Notes under the pieces: model-generated
What the model was told of the DNA's origin: nothing
Database searches by the model: none
What the model saw: only the letters and a program-made list of their open reading frames with translations
Made by a program: the position numbers and the translations under genes
Part shown: in pieces, positions 15,086-24,051 of the stretch
Layout of the letters: every line of letters starts with the position of its first letter
Position numbering within the stretch: position 1 is the first letter of the stretch
Assembly: GCA_965222335.1 (NCBI GenBank)
Contig: OZ244944.1
Coordinates: forward strand, 1,984,001 to 2,048,000
Reading direction: 5' to 3'
DNA length: 64,000 nucleotides
DNA from: G965222335 sp965222335
Lineage (GTDB): Bacteria; Pseudomonadota; Gammaproteobacteria; Pseudomonadales; Halieaceae

Positions 15086-16099
15086 TCAGTCCAGGCTGGC
15101 CCAGTGGGCCGCTACGTCCAGCATACGGTTGGCGTAACCCCACTCATTATCGAACCAGGTCAGCACTTTCACCAGGCGCTTGCCGCTGACCCGGGTCTGG
15201 CTGGCATCGACAATACTCGAGCGGGGGTCGTGATTGAAATCGCAGGAAGCCAGGGGTTCGGTGGTAAAGCCCAGCACGCCGGCGAAGCGAGTGCGCGCCG
15301 CCTCCTCGAGGATGGCGTTGATGGTGTCCACATCGGTATCCCGCTGCACCTGCAGGGTGAGGTCCATCGCCGACACGTTCAAGGTGGGGACCCGCAGCGC
15401 CTGGGCGGTAAAGCGCCCGGCAAGCTGCGGCAGGATCCGCTCCACTCCCACCGCCAGGGCCGTGTCCACCGGGATGATCGACTGCGATGCCGCGCGGGTC
15501 TTGCGCAGGTCGGTGTGGTGGTAGGCATCCAGCACCGGCTGGTCGTTCATCGCCGAGTGAATTGTGGTGATCGTGCCGCTGTCGATGCCCACCCCGTCGT
15601 GCAGGGCCCGGATCACCGGGACGATCCCGTTGGTGGTACAGGAGGCGTTGGAGACCACTGTGTGGCTGGCACGCAGGGTGTCATGGTTGATCCCGTAGAC
15701 CACCGTGGTATCCACGTCCTGCTGCGCAGGCTGGGAGAACAGCACCCGCCGCGCGCCGCTGTGCAGGTGGCTCTCGGCCGTCGCGCGGTCGGTAAAGGCG
15801 CCGGTGCACTCCAGGACCATGTCCACGCCGTAATCCCCCCAGGGGGTCTGGTCAATCTGTGCCTGGCGCAGCAGGGCGATGTCGTCGCCGTCTACGCGCA
15901 GGGAAGTTTCGCTGCCGGACAGGGGCAGGGGAAAGCGCCCGTGGGTGGAGTCGTACTTGCTGAGGTGCAACACCGTGCGCGCGTCGGCGATCTCGTTGAT
16001 CGCCACGACCTGGACACGCTCGCGCAGGGCGCTCTCATAGAGGGCACGCAGGACGCTGCGGCCAATCCGGCCGTAGCCATTTATTGCCAGCCTCAACAC
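15086..16099 (-). CDS. epd: Erythrose-4-phosphate dehydrogenase (GAPDH family)
   Basis: 337 residues. The fold is that of glyceraldehyde-3-phosphate dehydrogenase, with the NAD site INGYGRIGRSVLRALYES and catalytic cysteine 154 in SNASCTTN. Several features point to Epd rather than GapA: THGRF after SKYDS, IHSAMNDQPV at the catalytic histidine (about 181) where GapA has HAYTGDQ, LRKTRAASQSIIPVDT, and DFNHDPRSSIVDASQTRVSG. Epd oxidises erythrose-4-phosphate for pyridoxal phosphate synthesis. GTG start with GGAGG upstream, four bases behind the tkt stop, so translation is probably coupled. It may retain some glycolytic activity. Confidence 0.88.
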   Translation of the reverse strand: MLRLAINGYGRIGRSVLRALYESALRERVQVVAINEIADARTVLHLSKYDSTHGRFPLPLSGSETSLRVDGDDIALLRQAQIDQTPWGDYGVDMVLECTGAFTDRATAESHLHSGARRVLFSQPAQQDVDTTVVYGINHDTLRASHTVVSNASCTTNGIVPVIRALHDGVGIDSGTITTIHSAMNDQPVLDAYHHTDLRKTRAASQSIIPVDTALAVGVERILPQLAGRFTAQALRVPTLNVSAMDLTLQVQRDTDVDTINAILEEAARTRFAGVLGFTTEPLASCDFNHDPRSSIVDASQTRVSGKRLVKVLTWFDNEWGYANRMLDVAAHWASLD

Positions 16100-16103
16100 G
16101 GGA

Positions 16104-18107
16104 TCAACCCTCCAGCACCACCTCTTCCAGGGCGGCCACCACGTTGTCGACGGTAAAGCCGAAGTGCTGCATCAGGTCACCGGCCGGCGCTGACTCACCA
16201 AAGGTGGTCATCCCGACCACGCGGCCGTCCAGGCCCACGAACTTGTGCCAGTAATCCACGTGCCCCGCCTCGATCGCGACGCGCGCCAGGACGTCCGAGG
16301 GCAGTACTGCCTCGCGATAGCTGGCATCCTGGGCACAGAAAACCTCCGCGCAGGGCATGGACACCACCCGCACCGCGCGGCCCGCCTCTGCCTGTTGGGC
16401 CGCCGCTTCCATCGCCAGGTGCACCTCGGAGCCGGTGGCTATCAGGATGGCATCGGGCTGACCCACGCAGTCCTTGAGTACGTAGGCGCCGCGGGCAATG
16501 GCCGCGACCTGCGTCGCGTCCCGATCCTGGTGGGGCAGTCCCTGGCGCGAGAAAATCAGGGCCGAGGGACCCTCGCTGCGCTCCAGTGCCGCTTTCCATG
16601 CAACCGCCGACTCCACCGCGTCACAGGGACGCCAGGTGCACAGGTTGGGGGTCGCGCGCAGGGCGGTGAGTTGCTCTACCGCCTGGTGGGTGGGGCCGTC
16701 CTCACCCAGGCCGATGGAGTCATGGGTGTACACAAAAATTGTGCGCTGCTTCATCAGCGCGGCCATGCGCACGGCGTTGCGCGCGTATTCCATGAACATC
16801 AGGAAGGTCGCGCCGTACGGGACGAAGCCGCCGTGGAGGGCAATCCCGTTCATGATCGCGGACATGCCGAATTCGCGCACGCCGTAGTAAATATAGTTAC
16901 CGCTGTGCTCGGTCGCGGACACCCCCCGGGAATCATCCCACAGGGTCAGGTTGGAGCCGGCCAGGTCGGCTGAGCCCCCCAGCAGCTCGGGCAGCACCGG
17001 CCCGTAGGCATTGAGGCAGTTCTGCGACGCCTTGCGCGAGGCGATGGTCTCGCCCTTGTCCTGGCAGGCGGCAATGTAGGCCTCGGCGTGGGCAGCAAAC
17101 TCCGCCGGTAGATCCCCGGCGAGACGGCGGCGCAGCTCTGCGGCCAGCTCCGGGTGCGCCCCGGCGTATTCATCCATCGCCTGTTCCCAGGCCAGCTCGC
17201 GCTGGGCCCCGGCTTCCCGCGCATCCCAACCGGCGTAAATGGCTTCCGGGACCTCGAAGGGCGGATGCGGCCAGCCGATGGCCTCGCGGGTGGCGGCGAT
17301 CTCATCGTCACCCAGGGGCGCGCCGTGACAGGATTCGGTGCCCTGCTTGTTGGGCGCACCCTTGCCGATCACCGTGCGGCAGCAGATCAGGGTGGGCTTG
17401 CCGGTCTCCGCACGGGCCGCCTCGATCGCACCGCGCACCGCATCCGGGTCGTGGCCGTCGACCGCGGGAATGACCTGCCAGCCGTAGGCGGCAAAGCGCC
17501 CGGGGGTGTCATCGGTAAACCAGCCCTCGACCTCACCGTCGATGGAAATGCCGTTGTCATCGTAAAAGGCGATCAGTTTGCCCAGCCCCAGGGTACCCGC
17601 CAGGGAGCAGACCTCGTGGGAGATACCCTCCATCAGGCAGCCATCACCCAGGAACACGTAGGTGTGGTGGTCGACCACATCGAAGCCGGGGCGGTTGAAC
17701 TGGGCGGCCAGTACCTTTTCCGCGATCGCCATGCCCACGCCGTTGCCAAGGCCCTGACCGAGCGGGCCCGTGGTGGTTTCCACCCCCGGCGTGTAGCCGT
17801 ATTCGGGGTGCCCCGGGGTGGCGCTGTGCAGCTGGCGGAAATTCTGCAGCTCCGCCATCGGCAGGTCATAGCCGGTGAGATGCAGCAGGCTGTAGATCAG
17901 CATTGAGCCGTGACCGTTAGAGAGCACGAAGCGATCGCGGTTGGGCCAGCCCGGATTCGCCGGGTTGTGCTGCATGAAGTCGTTCCACAGCACTTCAGCG
18001 ATATCTGCCATCCCCATCGGGGCGCCGGGGTGGCCACTCTTGGCACGCTGAACGGCATCCATGCTGAGAGCGCGGATGGCATTGGCTAGGTCGGTACGGG
18101 ATGGCAT
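16104..18107 (-). CDS. tkt: Transketolase
   Basis: 667 residues, thiamine-diphosphate enzyme of the pentose phosphate pathway, moving two-carbon units between sugar phosphates. Landmarks: RAKSGHPGAPMGMADIAEVL (N-terminus), the cofactor motif VFLGDGCLMEG through IAFYDDNGIS, ISIDGEVEGWF, the middle domain FLMFMEYARNAVRMAALM, and THDSIGLGEDGPTHQ with its cofactor-activating glutamate region. ATG with GGAG upstream. It is the first gene of the leftward tkt-epd-pgk-fba group; its promoter must lie in 18108-18334, shared with the divergent methionine-cycle operon. Confidence 0.97.
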   Translation of the reverse strand: MPSRTDLANAIRALSMDAVQRAKSGHPGAPMGMADIAEVLWNDFMQHNPANPGWPNRDRFVLSNGHGSMLIYSLLHLTGYDLPMAELQNFRQLHSATPGHPEYGYTPGVETTTGPLGQGLGNGVGMAIAEKVLAAQFNRPGFDVVDHHTYVFLGDGCLMEGISHEVCSLAGTLGLGKLIAFYDDNGISIDGEVEGWFTDDTPGRFAAYGWQVIPAVDGHDPDAVRGAIEAARAETGKPTLICCRTVIGKGAPNKQGTESCHGAPLGDDEIAATREAIGWPHPPFEVPEAIYAGWDAREAGAQRELAWEQAMDEYAGAHPELAAELRRRLAGDLPAEFAAHAEAYIAACQDKGETIASRKASQNCLNAYGPVLPELLGGSADLAGSNLTLWDDSRGVSATEHSGNYIYYGVREFGMSAIMNGIALHGGFVPYGATFLMFMEYARNAVRMAALMKQRTIFVYTHDSIGLGEDGPTHQAVEQLTALRATPNLCTWRPCDAVESAVAWKAALERSEGPSALIFSRQGLPHQDRDATQVAAIARGAYVLKDCVGQPDAILIATGSEVHLAMEAAAQQAEAGRAVRVVSMPCAEVFCAQDASYREAVLPSDVLARVAIEAGHVDYWHKFVGLDGRVVGMTTFGESAPAGDLMQHFGFTVDNVVAALEEVVLEG

Positions 18108-18201
18108 GGGGGCTTCTCCGGTGGGCGTTTGGCCGGGTCAAAACGGGGCGCTATTCTCGCGTAAGCCGACGCCAACAGCAAATAAATGACCCCACCCCCC
18201 A

Positions 18202-18280
18202 AAAAGGGGTCAGACCCCTTTTCTGCCACGCCTACCCCGACGAGGGCTTGTCGGAGAAAGGGGTCTGACCCCGTTTTGTT
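18202..18280. repeat. Inverted repeat with GGGGTCAGACCCC arms
   Basis: Arm 1 (18202-18225) and arm 2 (18255-18280) are inverted copies, and each holds the perfect palindrome GGGGTCAGACCCC. Between them CCGAC and GTCGG form a small hairpin. The element has the look of a REP/MITE-type repeat. It fills the tkt-sahR divergent promoter region and ends two bases before the operator palindrome. The remainder of 18108-18201 shows nothing clear. Confidence 0.8.
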
Positions 18281-18282
18281 AT

Positions 18283-18306
18283 CTATATCGAAATATTTTG
18301 ATATAG
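18283..18306. promoter_or_regulatory. 24-bp palindromic operator, probable autoregulatory SahR-type site
   Basis: CTATATC at 18283 and GATATAG ending at 18306 are the ends of a near-perfect 24-base palindrome with a single non-matching pair. It overlaps the -35 box (TTGATA, 18298-18303) of the gene it precedes. AT-rich symmetric sites of this size fit dimeric ArsR-family repressors. Confidence 0.75.
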
Positions 18307-18326
18307 GTTTCGTTGCCTGCTAGACT
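18298..18326 (+). promoter_or_regulatory. Sigma-70 promoter of the regulator-metK-ahcY-metF operon
   Basis: TTGATA (18298-18303), a 17-base spacer, then TAGACT (18321-18326). Transcription would begin within a few bases of the ATG at 18335, so the mRNA may be almost leaderless. Repressor bound to the palindrome would block the -35 box. Confidence 0.6.
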
Positions 18327-18334
18327 CCCGCACC

Positions 18335-19327
18335 ATGCTCGCCGTCGATACTTCCACCGCCGACTCCGCCGGGGCGCCACTGCAGGCCCTGGCTGCCCTG
18401 TGCAAGGCCAGTGCTGATCCGCTGCGCCTGCAGGTATTGCGGGTATTGCGCAACGACTCTTTCGGCGTCTCCGAGCTCTGCGACCTGTTTGGCATGCGCC
18501 AGCCCGCCCTCAGCCACCACCTCAAGGTGCTGGCAACGGCTGGGCTCGTGGCCAACCGGCGCGAGGGCAATTCCATTTTTTACCGGCGCAGCGAGCTGGG
18601 CCAGCAAGCCGAGCTCGAGAACCTGCAGCACGAGATTTTCCATACCGTAGACCAGATCGTCCTGCCGCAAGAGCTGCAGGAGAACCTCGCCACGCTGCAC
18701 CGGCGTCGGGAGGAAAACTCGCGCAGCTTTTTTCACCACAACGCCCACAAGTTCCGCCAGCAACAGGACCTGATCGCCAGCTACGAACAGTACGCCGCCA
18801 CGGTAAGCGAGGTCCTGGGCAACGCCCCCCTGACCCGGCAGCGCACGGCCCTGGAGGTGGGACCCGGTGACGGCGCCTTCCTGCGTGAGCTGGCGCCGCG
18901 CTTCGATCATGTGATTGCCCTGGACAATGCCGCCGCCATGCTGGAAAAAGCGCGGGCAAGTGCCGCCGAGGCGGGACTCGACAATATCCGCTTTATCCAT
19001 GGCGACACCGGCGACACCGCCCTCGAGGCGATCGAAGCCGATTGCGTGGTGATCAACATGGTCCTGCACCATACGCCCGAGCCCCGGCAGATCCTGCGCG
19101 ATGTTGCCGCCTGCCTGGCACCCGGCGGGGTGGTGCTGGTCACCGACCTGTGCCGTCACGACCAGGGCTGGGCGCGGGAGAACTGCGGCGACCTGTGGCT
19201 GGGCTTCGAGCCCGAGGCACTGACCCGCTGGGCCGGCGACGCGGGCCTTGAAGACATCGCCAGCGTGTTCCTGGCACAACGCAACGGCTTCCAGATACAG
19301 GTGCGCCTGTTCGGACACCCCAGATAG
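18335..19327 (+). CDS. sahR: ArsR-family regulator fused to a methyltransferase domain (SahR-like)
   Basis: 330 residues. Residues 15-95 are a winged helix of ArsR type (ADPLRLQVLRVLRNDSFGVS, MRQPALSHHLKVLATAGLV, REGNSIFYRR). Residues 165-270 are a Rossmann methyltransferase-like domain with motif I ALEVGPGDGAF and VINMVLHHTPEP. SahR is the known ArsR-family repressor of SAM-cycle genes in Proteobacteria, sensing S-adenosylhomocysteine; a SAM/SAH-binding domain on the same chain fits this. It is the first gene of the operon, 21 bases before metK, and has a palindromic operator over its own promoter. The symbol rests on context and domain layout, not on a sequence search. Confidence 0.75.
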   Translation: MLAVDTSTADSAGAPLQALAALCKASADPLRLQVLRVLRNDSFGVSELCDLFGMRQPALSHHLKVLATAGLVANRREGNSIFYRRSELGQQAELENLQHEIFHTVDQIVLPQELQENLATLHRRREENSRSFFHHNAHKFRQQQDLIASYEQYAATVSEVLGNAPLTRQRTALEVGPGDGAFLRELAPRFDHVIALDNAAAMLEKARASAAEAGLDNIRFIHGDTGDTALEAIEADCVVINMVLHHTPEPRQILRDVAACLAPGGVVLVTDLCRHDQGWARENCGDLWLGFEPEALTRWAGDAGLEDIASVFLAQRNGFQIQVRLFGHPR

Positions 19328-19348
19328 AGACCAGTAAGGACTGACCCC

Positions 19349-20503
19349 ATGAGCGAATACGCTATTTTTACCTCGGAATCCGTATCCGAGGGACACCCGG
19401 ATAAAATGGCCGACCAGATCTCCGACGCCATCCTGGACAAGATTCTCACCGACGACATCAACGCCCGCGTGGCGGTGGAAACCCTGGTCAAGACCGGGAT
19501 GGTGGTTATCGCCGGCGAGGTCACAACCGACACCTATGTCGACCTCGAGGACGTGGTGCGCGAGGTCGTACTGGATATTGGCTACAACTCTTCCCGGGTA
19601 GGCTTCGACGGCGCGTCCTGCGCGGTACTGAACGCCATCGGCAAGCAGTCTCCGGACATCGCCCAGGGCGTGGACGAGGGCGCGGACAAGGAACAGGGGG
19701 CCGGTGACCAGGGCCTGATGTTCGGCTACGCCACCAACGAGACCGAGGTGCTGATGCCCGCGCCTATCTACTACGCCCACCGCCTGGTGGAAAAGCAGGC
19801 GGAACTGCGCAAGAAGGGCACCCTGCCGTGGCTGCGCCCGGACGCCAAGAGCCAGGTCACCCTGCGCTACGACAACGGCGTGCCCGTGGCGATCGACGCG
19901 GTGGTGCTATCTACCCAGCACGACGAAGAAATCAGCCAGAAGGATATCCACGAAGCGGTGCTCGACCTGATCATCAAGGAGACCCTGCCGGCAGAGTGGC
20001 TGCACGCCGACACCCGCTATCACATCAACCCCACGGGCCAGTTCATCATCGGCGGACCGGTGGGCGACTGCGGCCTCACCGGACGCAAGATCATCGTCGA
20101 CACCTACGGCGGCATGGCGCGCCACGGCGGCGGCGCCTTCTCCGGCAAGGACCCTTCCAAGGTTGACCGCTCCGCCGCCTACGCAGGCCGCTACGTGGCC
20201 AAGAACATCGTCGCCGCGGGGCTCGCGGATCGCTGCGAGATCCAGGTCTCCTACGCCATCGGCGTCGCCGAGCCGACCTCGATCTCGATCAACACCTTTG
20301 GCACCGGCAAACTCGCCGATGACACCATCGCCGGCCTGGTGCGCGAGCATTTCGACCTCCGTCCCAAGGGCCTGATCGAAATGCTCGATCTGAAGCGCCC
20401 CATCTATCGTAAGACAGCAGCATACGGCCACTTCGGGCGCGAGGACGCGGACTTTACCTGGGAGAAAACCGACCGCGCCGAAGCCCTCAAGGCGGCACTG
20501 TAA
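19349..20503 (+). CDS. metK: S-adenosylmethionine synthetase
   Basis: 384 residues, the usual length. It makes S-adenosylmethionine from methionine and ATP. Signatures: FTSESVSEGHPDKMADQISD at the start (methionine/ATP site), GAGDQGLMFGYATNE (adenine site) and GGGAFSGKDPSKVDRSAAY (phosphate-binding loop). The ATG lies 21 bases after the regulator gene, with TAAGGA in between. It is followed by ahcY and metF, giving a complete SAM use-and-recycling unit under one predicted regulator. Confidence 0.98.
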   Translation: MSEYAIFTSESVSEGHPDKMADQISDAILDKILTDDINARVAVETLVKTGMVVIAGEVTTDTYVDLEDVVREVVLDIGYNSSRVGFDGASCAVLNAIGKQSPDIAQGVDEGADKEQGAGDQGLMFGYATNETEVLMPAPIYYAHRLVEKQAELRKKGTLPWLRPDAKSQVTLRYDNGVPVAIDAVVLSTQHDEEISQKDIHEAVLDLIIKETLPAEWLHADTRYHINPTGQFIIGGPVGDCGLTGRKIIVDTYGGMARHGGGAFSGKDPSKVDRSAAYAGRYVAKNIVAAGLADRCEIQVSYAIGVAEPTSISINTFGTGKLADDTIAGLVREHFDLRPKGLIEMLDLKRPIYRKTAAYGHFGREDADFTWEKTDRAEALKAAL

Positions 20504-20580
20504 CGCGCCCGGCGCGGATAACCGAATTACATACGACAAGCAAAGCAACGGAAAAGGGCAGATGCCCGAGGATTGACACC

Positions 20581-21972
20581 ATGAGCACAGCAGAGCAACT
20601 GCACACCCGCGAAGACTACAAAGTCGCCGACATTTCCCTGGCCGACTGGGGCCGTCGCGAGCTGGACATCGCCGAGACCGAGATGCCGGCGCTGATGGCC
20701 ATGCGCGAAAAGTACAGCGCCAGCCAGCCCCTGGCAGGCGCCCGGATCCTGGGCTGTATCCACATGACCATCCAGACCGGGGTGCTGATCGAGACCCTGG
20801 TAGCCCTGGGCGCCGAAGTGCGCTGGTCTTCCTGCAATATTTTCTCCACCCAGGATCACGCGGCTGCAGCCATCGCCCGCGCCGGCGTGCCCGTGTTCGC
20901 CTGGAAAGGCGAGACCGAGGAGGAGTACGAGTGGTGCCTGGAACAGACCATCCTCAAGGACGGCCAGCCCTGGAATGCCAACATGGTGCTGGACGATGGC
21001 GGTGATCTCACCGCGATGCTGCATGACAAGTATCCGCAGATGCTGGACTCGATCCACGGCATTACCGAGGAAACCACCACTGGCGTCCACCGCCTGCAGG
21101 AAATGCTCAAGCAGGGCACCCTGAAAGTGCCCGCGGTGAACGTCAACGACGCGGTCACCAAGTCCAAGAACGACAACAAGTACGGCTGCCGCCATAGCCT
21201 GAACGACGCGATCAAGCGCGGTACCGACCACCTGATGTCAGGCAAGAAGGCGCTGGTCATCGGCTACGGCGACGTGGGCAAGGGCTCGGCCCAGTCCCTG
21301 CGCCAGGAAGGCATGATCGTGCGGATTACCGAGATCGACCCGATCTGTGCGATGCAGGCCTGCATGGACGGCTTTGAAGTGGTCTCGCCCTTTATCGACG
21401 GCGTCAACGACGGCTCCGCCGCCGCCATCAATCGCGACCTGCTGCAGAACATCGACCTGCTGGTCACCACCACCGGCAACTACAACGTCTGCGACGAGCA
21501 CATGCTGAAGGCCCTGAAGAGCACTGCCGTGGTGTGCAATATCGGCCACTTCGACAACGAGATCGACACCGCCTTCATGCGCCGGAACTGGGAGTGGGAA
21601 GAGGTGAAGCCGCAGGTGCACAAGGTCTATCGCGACCGCGCCACGAATGATCACCTGATCCTCCTGTCGGAGGGTCGCCTGGTGAACCTGGGCAACGCCA
21701 CCGGCCACCCCAGCCGGATCATGGACGGCTCTTTTGCCAACCAGGTGCTGGCGCAGATCTACCTGTTTGAGCGCCGCTTTGCCGATCTGGAGCCGGAAAT
21801 GAAGCAGGCCGCCCTGAAGGTCGAGGTCCTGCCCAAGAAACTGGACGAGGAAGTGGCGGCACACATGGTGCGCGGCTTTGGTGGCGTGATCACGCGCCTG
21901 AGCAAGGAGCAGGCCGAGTACATCGGGGTGCCCGTGGAAGGCCCCTTCAAGCCCGACGCCTACAAGTACTGA
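20581..21972 (+). CDS. ahcY: S-adenosylhomocysteine hydrolase
   Basis: 463 residues. It splits S-adenosylhomocysteine into adenosine and homocysteine, relieving product inhibition of methyltransferases, with tightly bound NAD. Signatures: WSSCNIFSTQDHAAAAIA, VNVNDAVTKSKNDNKYGCRH (catalytic Lys/Asp region), the NAD site VIGYGDVGKGSA, and the C-terminal PFKPDAYKY that closes the neighbouring subunit's active site. The 77-base gap after metK has no visible SAH riboswitch. metF begins seven bases after its stop. Confidence 0.98.
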   Translation: MSTAEQLHTREDYKVADISLADWGRRELDIAETEMPALMAMREKYSASQPLAGARILGCIHMTIQTGVLIETLVALGAEVRWSSCNIFSTQDHAAAAIARAGVPVFAWKGETEEEYEWCLEQTILKDGQPWNANMVLDDGGDLTAMLHDKYPQMLDSIHGITEETTTGVHRLQEMLKQGTLKVPAVNVNDAVTKSKNDNKYGCRHSLNDAIKRGTDHLMSGKKALVIGYGDVGKGSAQSLRQEGMIVRITEIDPICAMQACMDGFEVVSPFIDGVNDGSAAAINRDLLQNIDLLVTTTGNYNVCDEHMLKALKSTAVVCNIGHFDNEIDTAFMRRNWEWEEVKPQVHKVYRDRATNDHLILLSEGRLVNLGNATGHPSRIMDGSFANQVLAQIYLFERRFADLEPEMKQAALKVEVLPKKLDEEVAAHMVRGFGGVITRLSKEQAEYIGVPVEGPFKPDAYKY

Positions 21973-21979
21973 GGCAGTG

Positions 21980-22819
21980 ATGGCCAGGCAGAAACCGCGG
22001 ATCAGCTTCGAGTACTTCCCGCCCAAGACCCCCGAGGGCCGGGTCAAGCTGCTGGAGCAGACCACCCCCGCCCTGCGCTCCCTGGAGCCGGATTTCTTCT
22101 CCGTCACCTATGGCGCCGGCGGTTCCACCCGCGACAACACCCTGGGCACGGTGACCGCCCTGCACGAGCAGGGGGTGGACGTCGCCCCCCACCTGAGCTT
22201 TGGTGGCGACGACGAATCCCTGGTCGCCGATCTGCTGCGGCGCTACCGCGACCTGGGTATTCGCCGGCTGGTCGCCCTGCGCGGCGATATTCCTTCGGGG
22301 ATGGGCGGCGCGGGGCAGATGGTCTATGCCAACGAGCTGGTGGCCTTCGTGCGCGAACAGACCGGCGACCATTTCCAGATTGAGGTGGGCGCCTATCCGG
22401 AAATTCACCCGCAGGCAGAGAGCTACGCGGCAGACATCCGCTACCTCAAGGGCAAACTGGATGCCGGCGCGGACAGCGCCATCACCCAGTACTTCTACAA
22501 CGTCGAGTCGTACTTTTACTTTCTCGATCAGTGCGCGGCCATCGGCATCGACAAGCCAATCTACGCCGGCGTGATGCCGATCACCAACTTCGCCAACCTC
22601 GCGCGCTTTTCCCGCAATTGCGGTGCCGAGATTCCCCGCTGGATCTGCCAGCGCATCGAGGGTTTCGGCGACGACCAGGAAAGCATCCGCAAGTTTGGTA
22701 TCGAGGTCGTCACCCAGCTGTGCCAGACCCTGCTGGACAGCGGCGCGCCCGGCATTCATTTCTACACCATGAACCAGGTGGAACCCACGCGCAGCATCCG
22801 CAATAATCTGGGACTCTGA
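21980..22819 (+). CDS. metF: 5,10-methylenetetrahydrofolate reductase
   Basis: 280 residues, a FAD-dependent TIM barrel producing methyl-tetrahydrofolate for homocysteine remethylation. Seen: ISFEYFPPKTPEGR (catalytic glutamate), SVTYGAGGSTRDNT, LVALRGDIPSG and AGVMPITNFANL. The ATG five bases after GAGG is preferred to the GTG just before it. It completes the metK-ahcY-metF block. Its NADH/NADPH preference cannot be read from the sequence. Confidence 0.96.
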   Translation: MARQKPRISFEYFPPKTPEGRVKLLEQTTPALRSLEPDFFSVTYGAGGSTRDNTLGTVTALHEQGVDVAPHLSFGGDDESLVADLLRRYRDLGIRRLVALRGDIPSGMGGAGQMVYANELVAFVREQTGDHFQIEVGAYPEIHPQAESYAADIRYLKGKLDAGADSAITQYFYNVESYFYFLDQCAAIGIDKPIYAGVMPITNFANLARFSRNCGAEIPRWICQRIEGFGDDQESIRKFGIEVVTQLCQTLLDSGAPGIHFYTMNQVEPTRSIRNNLGL

Positions 22820-22835
22820 AGCGGCGGAAGTCTGC

Positions 22836-23576
22836 ATGCGCGTGCCTCGCATCTACACCGGGCAGACCCTGGCCGACCAGCGAGAGCTGGTCCTGGACCC
22901 CGGGCCCAGTGCCCACCTCGCCCGGGTGCTGCGTATGGGGCCGGGCCAGCCCGTGTGCCTGTTCGACGGTCGCGGCGGTGAGTACGAGGCCACGATCACC
23001 CACGCGGACAAGCGCGCGGTGAGCGTGGCGTTGACGGCCCACCATCCCCGGGAGCTGGAATCCCCCCTGGCGATCGAGCTGGCGATCGGCGTTTCCCGGG
23101 GAGACCGCATGGACTGGGTCCTGCAAAAAGCCACCGAACTGGGCGTGCAGCGCATTGTGCCGCTGGTCACCGAGCGCACCGAGGTGAAGCTCCGTGGCGA
23201 GCGCGCCGGGAAAAAACTGGCGCACTGGCGTCAGGTCACCATCAGCGCCTGTGAACAGTGCGGCCGCAATCGCCTGCCGGAAGTGCTGCCCCTGTGCAGC
23301 TGGCGGGACTGGCTGCAGCAATGCGATGCGCCGCGGCGCTTTGTCCTACACCACCGCGCCGCGCCGGCCGGGGACGCCACTGCACCAACGCGCATCGCCC
23401 TGGCGGTAGGCCCCGAGGGCGGGCTGAGCGAGAGCGAAATCGAGCAGGCACTACAGGCGGGTTTTGAAGCCCTGACCCTGGGACCACGGGTGCTGCGCAC
23501 CGAAACCGCGCCCCTGGCCGCCCTGGCGATCCTGCAGGCGCGCTGGGGCGACATGCAGGCCACTAGCGAGGACTGA
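22836..23576 (+). CDS. rsmE: 16S rRNA (uracil-1498-N3)-methyltransferase
   Basis: 246 residues. SPOUT-class enzyme: N-terminal PUA-like domain (MRVPRIYTGQ, HLARVLRMGPGQPVCLFDGR) and a C-terminal knot with LALAIGVSRGDRMD-type strand, QKATELGVQRIVPLVTERTE, VTISACEQCGRN, and the SAM-binding AVGPEGGLSESEI and LGPRVLRTETAPLAAL. It uses SAM, fitting its place behind the SAM-cycle genes, a linkage also known in Pseudomonas-like genomes. Seventeen bases separate it from metF. Confidence 0.95.
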   Translation: MRVPRIYTGQTLADQRELVLDPGPSAHLARVLRMGPGQPVCLFDGRGGEYEATITHADKRAVSVALTAHHPRELESPLAIELAIGVSRGDRMDWVLQKATELGVQRIVPLVTERTEVKLRGERAGKKLAHWRQVTISACEQCGRNRLPEVLPLCSWRDWLQQCDAPRRFVLHHRAAPAGDATAPTRIALAVGPEGGLSESEIEQALQAGFEALTLGPRVLRTETAPLAALAILQARWGDMQATSED

Positions 23577-23579
23577 GCC

Positions 23580-24041
23580 GTGACCTTTATCCAGGACCAA
23601 CTGCAGGGCAACCACTGTTTTGGGTGCAGCCCCGACAACCCCCACGGGCACCATATCAAGAGTCGCTGGGACGGCAGCCTGGCGCGCTGTGAATTCACCC
23701 CCAGGCCCTGGCACTGCGCGGGCTCGCCACACTATGTCTACGGCGGCCTGATCGCCTCCCTGATTGACTGTCACAGCATCTGCACCGCGATCGCGGAGGC
23801 CTATCAGCGAGAGGGCCGGGAAATCGGCAGCGGAGAAAACATCCTCTATGTCACCGGTCGTCTCGAAGTCAGCTACCTGCAGGCAACCCCGATTGCCGGT
23901 CCCCTGCTCCTGGAAGCGGCGGTGACCGAGGCCGGCGAGCGCAAGTCCATCGTGCACTGCACGCTGCGGGTGGCGGACCAGGAGTGCGCCCGGGGCGAGT
24001 TGCTCGCGGTGCGCGTACCCGACAACTGGCCCGCGGCCTGA
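23580..24041 (+). CDS. PaaI-type hotdog-fold thioesterase
   Basis: 153 residues from a GTG three bases behind rsmE. The N-terminal NHCFGCSPDNPHGHHIKS and VYGGLIASLIDCHS (central helix with Asp) mark the hotdog thioesterase group with a cysteine-rich start. TGRLEVSYLQATPI is the last conserved strand. These enzymes hydrolyse acyl-CoA or similar thioesters; the substrate is not known. It closes the run of tightly spaced genes that begins with the regulator at 18335; a separate promoter for gshB follows. Confidence 0.8.
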   Translation: MTFIQDQLQGNHCFGCSPDNPHGHHIKSRWDGSLARCEFTPRPWHCAGSPHYVYGGLIASLIDCHSICTAIAEAYQREGREIGSGENILYVTGRLEVSYLQATPIAGPLLLEAAVTEAGERKSIVHCTLRVADQECARGELLAVRVPDNWPAA

Positions 24042-24051
24042 GGGCCCGCGC

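Noticed and set aside
15086..16099. Calling this gene gapA
   Set aside because: The histidine-region IHSAMNDQ and RAASQSIIPVD with the tkt-pgk-fba context fit erythrose-4-phosphate dehydrogenase better; a full GAPDH signature is lacking.
13832..16156. Very long + strand open frame (774 codons) opposite pgk and epd
   Set aside because: It is the antisense of two certain genes. Its translation is rich in Gly, His, Arg and Val without domains, and such frames arise from codon bias in high-GC DNA.
20504..20580. Possible SAH riboswitch before ahcY
   Set aside because: The 77-base gap lacks the conserved SAH-riboswitch core and is too short for its pseudoknot plus an expression platform.
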